Origin: Pseudomonadales bacterium
GTDB lineage: Bacteria > Pseudomonadota > Gammaproteobacteria > Pseudomonadales > Azotimanducaceae
Length of the DNA stretch: 5,654 nt
Reading direction: 5' to 3'
Assembly: GCA_007128525.1 (NCBI GenBank)
Contig: SKXG01000261.1
Coordinates: forward strand, 1 to 5,654
Below the pieces are notes generated by a model, which did no database searches, had not been told where the DNA came from, and saw only the letters and a list, made by a program, of their open reading frames with translations. Positions 5,301 to 5,654 of this stretch are shown one piece after another. Every line of letters starts with the position of its first letter. The stretch's first letter is position 1. The translations under genes and the position numbers were made by a program.

Positions 5301-5654
<354 letters not shown>

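Overview
The window reads as an ordinary chromosomal stretch of a GC-rich gammaproteobacterium, probably Pseudomonas-like or from a marine or soil relative. Evidence for this is the combination of a cytochrome c5, a UbiK/YqiC accessory factor directly upstream of comM, and a divergent GlnK with a sigma-54 promoter. I see no mobile element, CRISPR array, rRNA or tRNA. Genus cannot be assigned from the sequence alone.

Layout, left to right. Positions 1-2264 hold a plus-strand cluster: the C-terminal third of an alanine racemase, a short-chain dehydrogenase/reductase (SDR) of unknown substrate, and a complete alanine dehydrogenase whose Shine-Dalgarno overlaps the SDR stop codon. Racemase plus alanine dehydrogenase would convert D-alanine to L-alanine and then to pyruvate and ammonium. 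At 2325-2330 a perfect TATAAT box precedes a periplasmic cytochrome c5 (2427-2858) that starts at TTG and has a 5' leader hairpin. A perfect 10-bp stem (2889-2913) separates this gene from the convergent comM. The minus-strand pair ubiK-comM (4780 to 2910) encodes a ubiquinone-biosynthesis accessory factor and a ComM AAA+ helicase of natural transformation and recombination.

Positions 4781-5405 contain no convincing gene but carry much signal. Immediately upstream of ubiK are three 8-bp tandem repeats, an 11-bp direct repeat and a 21-bp near-palindrome. Further right are a 39-bp hyphenated dyad whose arms match NtrC half-sites, an AT-rich IHF-like element, and a near-consensus sigma-54 promoter. 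A leader of about 290 nt follows, ending at a strong ribosome binding site and glnK, whose 3' end is cut by the window edge.

Functional themes are alanine turnover, respiratory electron transfer and quinone synthesis, DNA uptake/recombination, and nitrogen-status signalling. I found no clearly undescribed system. The items most worth checking are the glnK control region, the repeat cluster in front of ubiK, and the SDR with a Gln in place of the usual active-site Asn.
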